Positions 1-11,881 of a stretch of 64,000 nt of DNA are shown here, piece by piece. Within the stretch, counting starts at the first letter, position 1. Each line of letters opens with the position of its first letter. The notes below the pieces were generated by a model. It had not been told where the DNA came from, ran no database searches, and saw only the letters and a list, made by a program, of their open reading frames with translations. The stretch is from CADEEN01 sp963840805 (lineage in GTDB: Bacteria > Pseudomonadota > Gammaproteobacteria > Burkholderiales > Burkholderiaceae_C). The translations under genes and the position numbers were made by a program. The stretch covers positions 496,001 through 560,000 of the forward strand of contig CAWJAJ010000011.1 in NCBI GenBank assembly GCA_963840805.1, given 5' to 3'.

Positions 1-455
1 GGCGGCGACGGCCGCGACGCTCGTTGCCGCGCGCCTGGGGGCCTTCGCCGGCCGTGCGCCCACGAACCTCGGCGTGCGCGACGGCAAACTGAAGCCGCCG
101 TCGAAGACGCCCAACAGCGTCAGCAGCCAGGCCGGCGCTGTGGCCCGACCACCCGCGGCGCGAGGAGGCCGCGATCGCGCCGCTGGCGCTGCGCGGCGAC
201 GGCCCGGCGACGATCGCCCGGCTGGCGCAGATCGTCGAGGGCATGGCGGGCGCGCGCATCGTCGAGCGCCGGCCCGACTACCTCTACGTGCAGTTCACGA
301 GCCGGCTGATGCGCTTCGTCGACGACGCCGAGTTCTGGTTCGACCCGGCGGCCGGCGTGGTCCAGGTGCGCTCGGCCTCGCGCGTCGGCCGCGGCGATCT
401 CGGCGTCAACCGCGCGCGCATCGAGGCCATTCGCGAACGGCTGGCTGCGGGCTGA
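1..455 (+). CDS. DUF1499 family protein (5' truncated, frameshifted)
   Basis: The window opens inside this gene. The start of the visible part reads in frame 2 through NLGVRDGKL and a Pro/Ser segment ending SSQA. The reading then moves by +1 near position 134, where one extra G turns GCCGCG into GCCGGCG. The second half contains RPDYLYVQFTS, FRFVDD-like and FDPAAG segments and ends SRVGRGDLGVNRARIE before TGA. This layout (short hydrophobic N-terminus, NLG..DG, CVSSQA-like, then Y.QFTS) is what I know of DUF1499. The family has no established function and is usually small and envelope-associated. The start codon lies before the window. Confidence 0.7.
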
Positions 456-460
456 CGCCG

Positions 461-853
461 TCAGCGCCCGTAACCCACCATCACCGGCACGCCGCGATGG
501 CGGTGCTCCTGGCGCCAGTGGCGTTGGCCGTGGCCACCCGGCACCCACGCCGGCGCATAGACCACGCGGCGCGGGGCGTAGATCACACGCTGCGGTGCAT
601 ACACCGGCTGCGGCATGTACACCACCGGCGCCGGCAGGTACACCGGCTCGGCGTAGATGACCGGCGCCGATTGATAGTACGGCATCGCCTGATAGACCGG
701 CGCGTTGGAGATCACCGTGCCGATGTTGACGCCAGGCTGCAGCGGCGCGTTGATGCCGATCGACCAGCTCACGTCGCGCGCGTGCGCGCTCGCGGCCGTC
801 AGGCTGGCGGCCAATGCCAGCGTCGCGGTCAAGAGGGTGGATTTGCGGATCAC
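461..853 (-). CDS. Small secreted Pro/Tyr/Val-rich protein
   Basis: 130 residues from a GTG start preceded by an AAGGAG-type ribosome site six bases upstream. Residues 1-23 form a signal peptide (Arg/Lys, then a Leu/Ala core ending ASAHA). The mature part begins with DVSWSIGINAPLQPG and then repeats short Y.P..V and P.P.Y.P units (PVYLPAPVVYMP, YAPQRVIYAP, YAPRRVVYAP), ending in an Arg/His-rich tail. Similar short exported proteins with repeated Tyr-Ala-Pro units are common in Burkholderiales and have no known role. It faces the DUF1499 gene tail to tail, with five bases between them. Function unknown; probably periplasmic or surface-exposed. Confidence 0.6.
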   Translation of the reverse strand: MIRKSTLLTATLALAASLTAASAHARDVSWSIGINAPLQPGVNIGTVISNAPVYQAMPYYQSAPVIYAEPVYLPAPVVYMPQPVYAPQRVIYAPRRVVYAPAWVPGGHGQRHWRQEHRHRGVPVMVGYGR

Positions 854-1019
854 GGCACTCTCCTTGGTGATGGCTGACCGGAGCAGATACGCCGCCGGCC
901 TGTGCAGACAACGCCGGCGTCGCCGACCGCGTGTACCGGCGCCGCGTCCACAGGTGCAAGGAGCCGTTACGGCGGGGCCGCTCGATAGAATCGCGCGACC
1001 CTCCGAGCGATCGCCCTGC

Positions 1020-2815
<1,796 letters not shown>

Positions 2816-2926
2816 GCCAAGTGCCACCGTACGGCTTGTCGCGACAGTCGATCGCCTGCGTGCTACCTTGTGCCTGCGTGTCGCCAATGCCGGTGACGCC
2901 GCATTCAATGCACCCAGGAGAATTCC

Positions 2927-3239
2927 ATGAGCGAATACAGCGCGGACGTCGCCGAAGTACACCAGCAACGTCAACGAGGCCGCGGTGGCGGCGATCGTCA
3001 AGTACTGCGGCATCGCGCTGCGCAACGCCGATTCGGCATTGGTTTCGGGCAGCGACCCGAAGGAGTTGGCCACCGTGCGCGACGGCTTCGCGGCGAAGAA
3101 GCTGGGCCTGGCGGCCGAAGCCGCCGACGCCGGCATCAAGACGACGGTCGAGAAGATGAAGGGCGTGCCCCGCAAGAGCCGAGTGACGTTCTACTACCTG
3201 CTCGCCGAAGCCACCGGCACGCTCGGCAAACTGGCCTGA
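2927..3239 (+). CDS. DUF2853 family protein
   Basis: A small cytosolic protein of about 103 residues with one frameshift. It begins MSEYSADVA after AGGAG. One extra G at about 2954 separates the start from KYTSNVNEAAVAAIVKYCG, and the rest (LRNADSALVSGSDPKEL, GVPRKSRVTFYYLLAE) reads cleanly to TGA. I recognise the KYC.IALR..D..LVS..D..EL pattern as DUF2853, a helical family of unknown role. A strong bidirectional hairpin follows, shared with the convergent HhH gene. Confidence 0.75.
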
Positions 3240-3266
3240 TTCGATCGGCCCGGCAGGGCCAACCGA

Positions 3267-3771
3267 TCATCGAGAGCACGCCCCGCGACGCGGGGCGTGC
3301 TCGTTGGCGCGGTCGCAATCGCGTCGACTTCTTGGCGACCGGCGCCGAGGCCGCCGCGCCCGTCTTCTTGTCGTCCTTCAGCGCCGGCTTGGCATCGGCC
3401 TTGGCGGCGACCGGCTTGGCTTCGGCTTGGCCGGTGTCGCCGCGGCGACTGGCGCTGCGGCCTTGGCCGCGGGCTTGTCGTCCTTCTTGGCCGCCGCGGG
3501 CGGCACCCTTGAAGCCGCGCCACCGACGGTCAGGCCCTCGGCCGAGAACTTGGCCGCATTGCCCTCGCCGACGCCCTTGACGCGGTCGACGAAGTCGGCC
3601 CAGTCCTTGAACGCGCCCTTCTTGCGCTCGTCGAGGATCTTGCCGGCGATGCCCGGGCCGACGCCCTTGACCGCTTCGAGTTCGGCCTGCGTGGCCTTGT
3701 TGACGTCGATCGCAGCGAACGCCGCCGCCGCGAACAGCGCCGCAACCGCGGCCAGCGAGAAACTTGATCAT
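3267..3771 (-). CDS. Exported helix-hairpin-helix (ComEA-like) protein with Ala/Lys/Pro tail
   Basis: The start MIKF, then (after removing one extra T near 3757) a signal-like stretch SLAAVAALFAAAAFAA, then AIDVNKATQAELEAVKGVGPG. That last segment is the classic ComEA helix-hairpin-helix: a DNA-binding motif with the IN.A...EL..L.GIG signature, followed by ERKKGAFKDW and VKGVGEG. Residues after about 90 are an Ala/Lys/Pro-rich low-complexity tail with a second frame change. ComEA-type proteins bind DNA in the periplasm; short stand-alone versions are widespread and often uncharacterised. The 3' end is uncertain because no stop is found before the shared hairpin, and I use the TGA at 3267. Confidence 0.6.
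3274..3302. terminator. Perfect 13-bp hairpin between convergent genes
   Basis: GAGCACGCCCCGC, a 3-nt GAC loop, then the exact complement GCGGGGCGTGCTC. It lies just after the DUF2853 stop and at the end of the convergent HhH gene, so it could stop transcription from both sides. There is no clear U run. Confidence 0.6.
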
Positions 3772-3852
3772 CGGTGGTCTCCGTGGGTGGGTGGATGCCG
3801 TGCGCGGCTTGGCGTGCGCAGCAGCGGCACTGTAACGACAGGCCGGGCCCGC

Positions 3853-3868
3853 GGTTGACGGGTCAACC
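3853..3868. promoter_or_regulatory. 7-bp inverted repeat upstream of the HhH gene
   Basis: GGTTGAC, two bases, GTCAACC: a perfect dyad about 85 bases upstream of the HhH start and just past the stop of the DUF808 gene. It could be an operator for the minus-strand HhH gene or a weak hairpin ending the DUF808 transcript. The sequence alone does not decide. Confidence 0.3.
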
Positions 3869-3878
3869 CCGACTGCCG

Positions 3879-4819
3879 TCAAGCCAGGCGCGAGCGGCTC
3901 CGCCAGAGTCGCCGCACCAGCGACACGCCGGCCAGCACGGCCGCGCCGGCCAGCACCCCGACGAGCGCATCGGCCAGCATCGGCCCGGCCGCCTGCAGCA
4001 ACGCCGCGCGATCGGCCAGCGCGCGCTCGATGGCATGGTGCAACGCCGGCAGGCCGTGCGTGAGGATGCCGCCGCCGACCAGGAACATCGCCGCCGTGCC
4101 GGCGATCGACAAGCCCTTCATCAGCAACGGCGCCTGCGCGCAGGATCGCGCCGCCGAGCCAGCGCTGGGCGCGTGGCCAGGCCCGCTGCCGGGCCGCCGC
4201 GACAGCCACAGGCCGAAGTCGTCGAGCTTGACGATGCCGGCCACGACACCGTAGACGCCGACCGTCATGATCAACGCAATGCCGACCAGCACCGCCACCT
4301 GGGTCAGGAACGTCGCCTGGGCCACCGCGCCGAGCGTGATGGCGATGATCTCGGCCGACAGCACGAAGTCGGTGCGCACCGCGCCCTTGATCTTGTCGCG
4401 CTCGAGGCCAGCCATGTCGACGCCTGCGGATCGGCCAGAGCCTGCGCCAGCGCGGCCCGATGCGCCGCGTCTTCGCCGCGGTCGGCGAGGAACTTGTGGG
4501 CCAGCTTTTCGAAGCCCTCGTAGCACAGGAACAGGCCGCCGACCATCAACAGCGGCGTCACCGCCCATGGCGCCAGCGCACTGACGGCCAGCGCCGCCGG
4601 CACCAGGATCGCCTTGTTGACCAGCGAGCCCTTGGCGACCGCCCAGACCACCGGCAACTCGCGCTCGGCGCGCACGCCGGCGACCTGCTGGGCATTGAGC
4701 GCCAGGTCGTCGCCGAGCACGCCGGCGGTCTTCTTGGTGGCGACCTTGGTCAACACCGCCACGTCATCGAGCACGGTGGCGATGTCGTCGATCAGGGCGA
4801 GCAGGTTGCTGACGGCCAT
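3879..4819 (-). CDS. DUF808 (YedI-type) inner-membrane protein
   Basis: About 310 residues. The N-terminal part NLLALIDDIATVLDDVA, TKKTAGVLGDDLALNA and RELPVVWAVAKGSLVNK is diagnostic for DUF808. Hydrophobic segments follow (LVPAALAVSALAPWAV, PLLMVGGLFLCYEG), then DKIKGAVRTDFVLSAEIIAI, several more membrane spans and GTAAMFLVGGGILTHG. A frameshift lies near 4425, and the 4140-4200 segment may hold two compensating shifts because it departs from the family pattern. The role is unknown; a membrane protein of the YedI family. The start ATG at 4819 gives the expected MAVSNLLALIDD. Confidence 0.8.
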
Positions 4820-5076
4820 CGTCGGTGATGCGTCTGCGCGGGCAGGCTGCGAATTGAACCGCCAATGCTACGGCAGCGTTCGCGGCCGCCTCGACGTGCC
4901 TGCTGCGGCGTCGGACACACCTTGCTTACCGGCGCGGCGTCGGTCAGATGCGCAAGGATTCGGCATTTCGAACCTGTGCGTAGCCTGCAGCCGGCTTGAC
5001 CCTGCCTAACGACCGACCCTAGCCTCGCCGAAAACGCAATCCACAGCCGCTCGTCGCCTCACGGCGCGCCATCGCC

Positions 5077-5783
5077 ATGAACCTGCTCGACCCCACCTCT
5101 GCTGCCGCCCTGCTGGCCTCGGTCGTCCTGCTGCTGGCCGCCCTGTGGTGGCGACGCCGCGCGATGCGGCCGCGCGCAGCCCCACGGCGGCGAGGCGCTG
5201 GACACCGTGCAGGCGTGGCCGCCGCAGGCCGTGCGCGTGATGACGCTGGGTGAGCGCCAGGCTTTCGAGATCCTGCGCCGCGCCCTGCCCGGCCACGTCG
5301 TGCTGGCGCAAGTGCCGCTGTCGCGCTTCATCAGCGTGCCCACCCGCTATCCCTACTGCCAATGGCTGCAGTCGCGCCGGCCGCCTGGGCGTCGATCTGC
5401 TGGTGTGCGACTTCAGTTCGCGCGCCGTGGCCGCGGTCGAAGTGCGCACCCTCGACGAATCCGCACGCAGCGCCAAGCGCCACCGCCGCCTGGTCGAGGT
5501 GTTGCGCGCCGCCGGCGTCACCGTGCATGAGTGGAACGAAGACGAGCTGCCGACGATCGCCGAAGCCCGTGCCTTGTTCAATCCGAAGGCGAAGGCGAAG
5601 GCGGACGCGAGCCGTGCGCAAGCGCCGGACGCGGTGTCGCCGGCCGGCCGCACGCTGATTCCGGTGGCCGAGATCCAGGAAGTGCTGGCCGACGGTGACG
5701 CCACCGATTACGGCCAGCTCGAACCCGTGCCGTCGGGCTTCTTCGAAGAGGAGGATCCCCGCCTGTCGCGCCACGCGGCCTGA
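5077..5783 (+). CDS. DUF2726 domain protein with N-terminal membrane anchor
   Basis: Begins MNLLDPTSAAALLASVVLLLAAL followed by WWRRR, one membrane span with basic cytosolic flank. The DUF2726 region comprises MTLGERQAFEILRRALPGHVVLAQVPLSRFI, then LGVDLLVCDFSSRAVAAVEV and KRHRRLVEVLRAAGV, which resembles a nuclease-like fold with the conserved ..D.L.C......AVEVD pattern. A Lys/Ala-rich linker and an acidic tail FFEEEDPRL follow. Two frame changes, near 5190 and 5385, are probably sequence errors. The family is thought to relate to topoisomerase-associated or restriction-like folds, but no reaction is established. Confidence 0.7.
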
Positions 5784-5954
5784 TCGACCGCCAGCCACGG
5801 CACGCCGCGGCGGCTTCGCCGTCCGGCTGCGCCAGGCACGGCGCACGGAACCCGGTCACGGCCAACGGGATCCACTATCGATCCCGGTGTAAGGTGGCTG
5901 CTGCGGTGGCGACACACGCACGTCGGCACCCGGTGCCCAACCAAGGAACGCAAC

Positions 5955-6446
5955 ATGACCCGTCGCCAATGGCTCGGCCTGCTCTCCAGTCTCGGCCTGG
6001 CTGGCGCTGCCGGCTGCACCGCGCGAGCGGCCGCCCCCGCCGCGCCGCGCATCGAACCGCTGCTGCTGAGTGACGCGCAATGGCGCCAGCGTCTGACGCC
6101 GGCGCAGTACGAGGTGCTGCGCGAGGAAGGCACCGAGCGTGCGGGCACCAGCCCGCTCAACAAAGAAAAGCGCAAGGGCACCTACCAGTGCGCCGGCTGC
6201 GACCTGGCGCTGTTCACGAGCGACATGAAGTACGACAGCGGCACCGGTTGGCCGAGCTTCTTCACCACCCTGCCGGGCGTCTTCGTCACCAAGCGCGACT
6301 TCAAATACGGGTGGACGCGCGTGGAGTACCACTGCGCGCGCTGCGGAGGCCACCATGGCCATGTGTTCAACGACGGCCCCAAGCCCACCGGGCTGCGCTA
6401 TTGCAACAACGGCGTCGCGCTCAAGTTCGTGCCGGAGGCCGCATGA
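5955..6446 (+). CDS. msrB: Exported methionine-R-sulfoxide reductase
   Basis: Reduces methionine-R-sulfoxide in proteins. The N-terminus MTRRQWLGLLSSLGLAGAAGC has the RR..L pattern of a Tat signal and a possible lipoprotein Cys21, so it should act outside the cytosol. The MsrB domain covers residues 38-160: zinc cysteines 79/82 (CAGC) and 127/130 (CARC), GTGWPSF, GHVFNDGP and the catalytic Cys150 in RYCNNG. The length of 163 fits one domain plus signal. Its TGA overlaps the msrA ATG by four bases, so the two are translationally coupled. Confidence 0.93.
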   Translation: MTRRQWLGLLSSLGLAGAAGCTARAAAPAAPRIEPLLLSDAQWRQRLTPAQYEVLREEGTERAGTSPLNKEKRKGTYQCAGCDLALFTSDMKYDSGTGWPSFFTTLPGVFVTKRDFKYGWTRVEYHCARCGGHHGHVFNDGPKPTGLRYCNNGVALKFVPEAA

Positions 6447-7123
6447 CGGCGGCACGCGCATCCTTGCGCTGGAGGCTCGCCGCGCTTGTCGCGCTCGCTG
6501 TCGGCGTCGCGGCCACGGTGCTCTCCGTCAGTCCGCGTGCACAGGGCAGCACCGTCACCGCGCCGGCCCCCGCCGGCATGGCCAAGGCCACCTTTGCCGG
6601 CGGCTGCTTCTGGTGTGTCGAGTCCGATTTCGACAAGGTGCCCGGGGTGATCTCGACCACCGCGGGCTACATCGGCGGCAAGGTAGCCAACCCGACGTAC
6701 GAGCAGGTCTCGGCCAAGGCGACCGGCCACGCGGAGGCGGTCGAAGTCGTGTTCGATCCGGGGCGCGTGAGTTACGAACAGCTGCTCGAGTACTTCTGGC
6801 GAACCATCGATCCGACGACCAAGGACCGCCAGTTCTGCGACGCCGGATCACCCTACCGCACGGCGGTCTTCGTGCACGACGCGGCTCAGCTGGCAGCCGC
6901 CAAGGCCTCGCTCGCCGCGCTCGAAAAGAGCAAGCCGTTCAAGGAACCGATCGTGACCGAAGTCGTGCTGGCCGGCCCGTTCTATGCGGCCGAGGACTAC
7001 CACCAGGACTACTACAAGAAGAATCCGCTGCGCTACAAGTACTACCGCACCAGTTGCGGCCGCGACGCCCGGATTGCGCAGTTGTGGGGCGGGCCGCCGG
7101 TACTGCCGGGCCCCTCCAAATAG
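6443..7123 (+). CDS. msrA: Exported methionine-S-sulfoxide reductase
   Basis: Reduces the S-epimer of methionine sulfoxide. Residues 10-34 form a membrane or signal segment (WRLAALVALAVGVAATVLSVS). The MsrA domain starts at KATFAGGCFWC with the active-site Cys55, then GYIGGKVANPTYEQV, GHAEAVEVVFDP, SPYRTAVF and YAAEDYHQDYY. It lies in an ATGA overlap with msrB, giving an operon of two periplasmic repair enzymes of opposite stereospecificity. Exported MsrAB pairs protect envelope proteins from oxidative or hypochlorous damage. The reading frame is intact. Confidence 0.93.
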   Translation: MTAARASLRWRLAALVALAVGVAATVLSVSPRAQGSTVTAPAPAGMAKATFAGGCFWCVESDFDKVPGVISTTAGYIGGKVANPTYEQVSAKATGHAEAVEVVFDPGRVSYEQLLEYFWRTIDPTTKDRQFCDAGSPYRTAVFVHDAAQLAAAKASLAALEKSKPFKEPIVTEVVLAGPFYAAEDYHQDYYKKNPLRYKYYRTSCGRDARIAQLWGGPPVLPGPSK

Positions 7124-7163
7124 GGCAGCGACCGCCCTGCGCGCTCGTCCTACACTGGGCGCC

Positions 7164-7814
7164 ATGATGCGACCACAGTTTGCGTTGATGTTCGTCACAG
7201 TGGCCGGGTGGGCCGTCGCTGCGCCCGCAACGATGCCCGCGACGCCCGCCAGTGCCCCACCAGTCAACCGCGAGGCCGCCGCGGCGTGCGAACGCGCCGC
7301 ACTGGCAACGCTGCGCGAGACGCGGGGCGCCGCCGCCACCGCCGCCGCCAGCTTCAGCGCACCGCCGACGGCCTTGCCCGGCGCGGCCGACGCGGGGGAG
7401 ATCACGCTGCGTGGTGCCGGGCGCGTGCGCAGCGCCAACGGTCTGCGCCCGTTCAGCTACAGCTGCAACTACGACACCCGCAACGCGACCGTGACCGGCG
7501 TCGTGTTGCGCGATGCCGGCGCGCCCGAGCGCACGCCGCAGCCAGGCAGCGTCGAGCCCGACCTGAGTCATCTCTCGCCGGTGGCCTGTGAGTCGGCCGC
7601 CGCCAGCGCACTCAAACAGCGCTGGCCCAACGTCACGCAGGTCAGCTTCAACGCCGATACGCGCCAGCTCAGCCAGGACACCAGCGGCACCGCCCACCTG
7701 CGCGGCCAGGGCAGTGCGCGGCCCTCGGTGCGCGAACCGGCGACTTACTTCGGCTACGACTGCCGGATCGACGCCCGAAACGGCCGTGTGCTGGGCCTGC
7801 GCATCGCCGATTGA
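7164..7814 (+). CDS. Secreted protein with an internal duplication
   Basis: 216 residues with a signal peptide (MMRPQFALMFVTVAGWAVAA). The mature protein has two related halves. Each starts with CE.AA...L (residues about 41 and 145), passes a LRG.G segment and ends in a Tyr-Cys strand: FSYSCNYDTRNATVTGVVLR in the first half and YFGYDCRIDARNGRVLGLRI in the second. Each half therefore has two cysteines that may pair. I do not recognise a named family. It follows msrBA on the same strand, 40 bases downstream, and may share their transcript. Function unknown. Confidence 0.65.
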   Translation: MMRPQFALMFVTVAGWAVAAPATMPATPASAPPVNREAAAACERAALATLRETRGAAATAAASFSAPPTALPGAADAGEITLRGAGRVRSANGLRPFSYSCNYDTRNATVTGVVLRDAGAPERTPQPGSVEPDLSHLSPVACESAAASALKQRWPNVTQVSFNADTRQLSQDTSGTAHLRGQGSARPSVREPATYFGYDCRIDARNGRVLGLRIAD

Positions 7815-7847
7815 CCCCTCCCGTGCACAGCACGGGCATCTCTGGCA

Positions 7848-8675
7848 TTACCTGGCCGCCACCTCGATCGCACCCTTCATCGTCGGGTGCAGGCCGCAGG
7901 TGTAGGCGATGTTCCCGGCAGTATCGAACTGCAGCGTCGCGCTCTGGCCCTTCAGCATCACGTCACTGCGTTGGTTGCCGCCGGTGATGGTGATCTGGTG
8001 CGGCGTGTCGTCGTTGTTGGTCCACGTGACGGCCTGCCCGGCGCTGATCCTGATCGCGCTCGGGCCGAAGGCGAAGCCCGCCACGGTCACGTCGGCCGGG
8101 CCGCTCTTGGCCACCACGGCGGCCTGGCTCGGGAACTTGCCTTGCAGCTTGGCCAGGTTGGTGAGGTAGTCGTCCTTCGCGAAAGGCAGGTGGCACTGGT
8201 AGCAGGCTGCCAGGTTGGCCTTGTCGTTGACCTTGCCGTCGGGCGTGAAGGATTGATAGACCCAATCGCCATTGCGGATCGCGGCCGGGATGTCGTCGCC
8301 CCAGCCCTTCTTCTTCTGCTGCACGTTCACCGCCGCCAGGTTGCCCTTGAGGAAGCGGCCGTTGGCGTCCTTCAACGGCACGCCGTTGGCGTCGAGCTGC
8401 GCCATGTAGGCCGCCAGCACGATCACGGCGCCGTCGGGCAACGGCTTGCCGGCGCGCGCCGCAGCGACCACGTCGGGCGTGCTGTAGAACTCGCGGTACT
8501 GCTTGGTATCGGGCCGATCGACGGTGGCGTACAGCGTGCCCTTGGCCCAGTCGGCGGGAAAGGCGACCTTGTTCGGCCCCGGCGTCACCAAGGCTGGTTG
8601 CGCCACGGCAGCCATGCCGACCAGCGCGAACGCACCGGCACCGGCCCGGGCCAGGGACTGCGCATGCTTCTTCAT
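7848..8675 (-). CDS. Periplasmic cytochrome P460 fused to a cupredoxin domain
   Basis: 275 residues. Signal peptide 1-25. Residues 26-170 match cytochrome P460: PADWAKGTLYATVDRPDTKQ, PDVVAAARAGKPLPDGAVI, KKGWGDDIP, and the c-heme site CYQCH (about residue 158) near the domain end. Residues 190-275 form a small cupredoxin: TVAGFAFGPSAIRISAGQAVTW, the His in DDTPHQI, and C-G-L-H-P-T-M near the end, which supplies the Cys, His and Met copper ligands. Free-standing P460 enzymes oxidise hydroxylamine or act in nitrogen redox. A heme and a blue-copper domain in one chain suggests internal electron transfer. Alternative role: detoxification. Confidence 0.82.
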   Translation of the reverse strand: MKKHAQSLARAGAGAFALVGMAAVAQPALVTPGPNKVAFPADWAKGTLYATVDRPDTKQYREFYSTPDVVAAARAGKPLPDGAVIVLAAYMAQLDANGVPLKDANGRFLKGNLAAVNVQQKKKGWGDDIPAAIRNGDWVYQSFTPDGKVNDKANLAACYQCHLPFAKDDYLTNLAKLQGKFPSQAAVVAKSGPADVTVAGFAFGPSAIRISAGQAVTWTNNDDTPHQITITGGNQRSDVMLKGQSATLQFDTAGNIAYTCGLHPTMKGAIEVAAR

Positions 8676-8760
8676 CGACGGTCTCCTCGCGGTTGAGGGA
8701 TACGGCGGCCTGTTGCTCGGAGACGCGTCGCGACGAAGCGTCCGCGTGAAGCGATCGGCG

Positions 8761-9450
8761 TCAGTCGGCGGCAAAGCAATAGAACAGGCCCGCACCGCCG
8801 GACTTCGGCAAGTCTTCCTTGCTGCAACTGACGGTCAGGTGCGACGAGTTCCACGAATCCGCCCAGGGGTCGGTGACCGGCGTGTTCTGCAGTCGGTCAT
8901 GGTGGCCGACCACGGCAAACGCATTGGCTTCGCGGGTCCACTCGCCGCAGGTCATGTTCGGCTGGCCTGGGAACCCGGGGTAGGCCGTGCCATCAGGCCG
9001 GGACCCCGTAAGGATGTCGTGCATCAACGGCGTGTCGCCACGACCGTTTACGACGGCACCCTTCTCGGTCAGTGCGGTCTGCTTGTTGAGGTTGTTGCTG
9101 CCGTGCAGCTGGGCCAAGTCGCTGGCGATCAGCACGCCCTTGGCGTTGAACCACGGCCCTTTGCCGATGCGGTCGCGGGCGTGGACGGCCGACGTGGCGT
9201 TGGGCGGTATGTAGCTGGTGCTGAGGTAAGCACGCCAGGTGCGGTTGCCCGCACCGGCCGCCGCCGCGAGCTTCTGGCAGTGCGCATCGGCGCCCGCCAG
9301 GCCACCGAGGTTGCCTCCATTGCCCGGGTTGGCGCTGGTGATGAAGAAGCCCATCGGGCCGGTCGGGGGCGTCGTCGCGCACGACGCGACCAGGGCGGCA
9401 GCAGCCGCGGCCATCAGCGTGACGGCAAGGAGGCGGGCGGTCTTGTGCAT
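8761..9450 (-). CDS. Lipoprotein with an endostatin/collectin-like fold domain
   Basis: 229 residues. The N-terminus MHKTARLLAVTLMAAAAAALVASC ends in a lipobox with Cys24. The mature part, MGFFITSANPGNGGNLGGLAGADAHC, W.AYLSTS, ARDRIGKGPWFNAKG and WTREANAFAVVGHHDR, ends in paired cysteines. This resembles the bacterial lectin-like fold relatives of collagen NC10/endostatin, in which a GGLAGAD..C pattern and a TGS..DGT segment recur. It would sit on the inner leaflet of the outer membrane or the surface. The binding partner is unknown. It lies 56 bases downstream of the YgiQ gene. Confidence 0.65.
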   Translation of the reverse strand: MHKTARLLAVTLMAAAAAALVASCATTPPTGPMGFFITSANPGNGGNLGGLAGADAHCQKLAAAAGAGNRTWRAYLSTSYIPPNATSAVHARDRIGKGPWFNAKGVLIASDLAQLHGSNNLNKQTALTEKGAVVNGRGDTPLMHDILTGSRPDGTAYPGFPGQPNMTCGEWTREANAFAVVGHHDRLQNTPVTDPWADSWNSSHLTVSCSKEDLPKSGGAGLFYCFAAD

Positions 9451-9506
9451 GGGCGGTACTCCGGGTTGGGGTACCCAGCGTACGTGCCAACGCACGATCC
9501 GCTTCC

Positions 9507-11789
<2,283 letters not shown>

Positions 11790-11881
11790 GGCGGGTATTG
11801 TCCGCGTCTGCGGGCAAAGCCTCATGCGGCTTCGTGCAAGGCCCCTAAACTGGCCCGCACTTCAAGGTACCGCCCGCCACC

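Noticed and set aside
74..877. Long plus-strand ORF at the window start, 267 codons
   Set aside because: After the DUF1499 part it runs antisense to the secreted Pro/Tyr-rich gene, with low-complexity Arg/His composition; a shadow frame.
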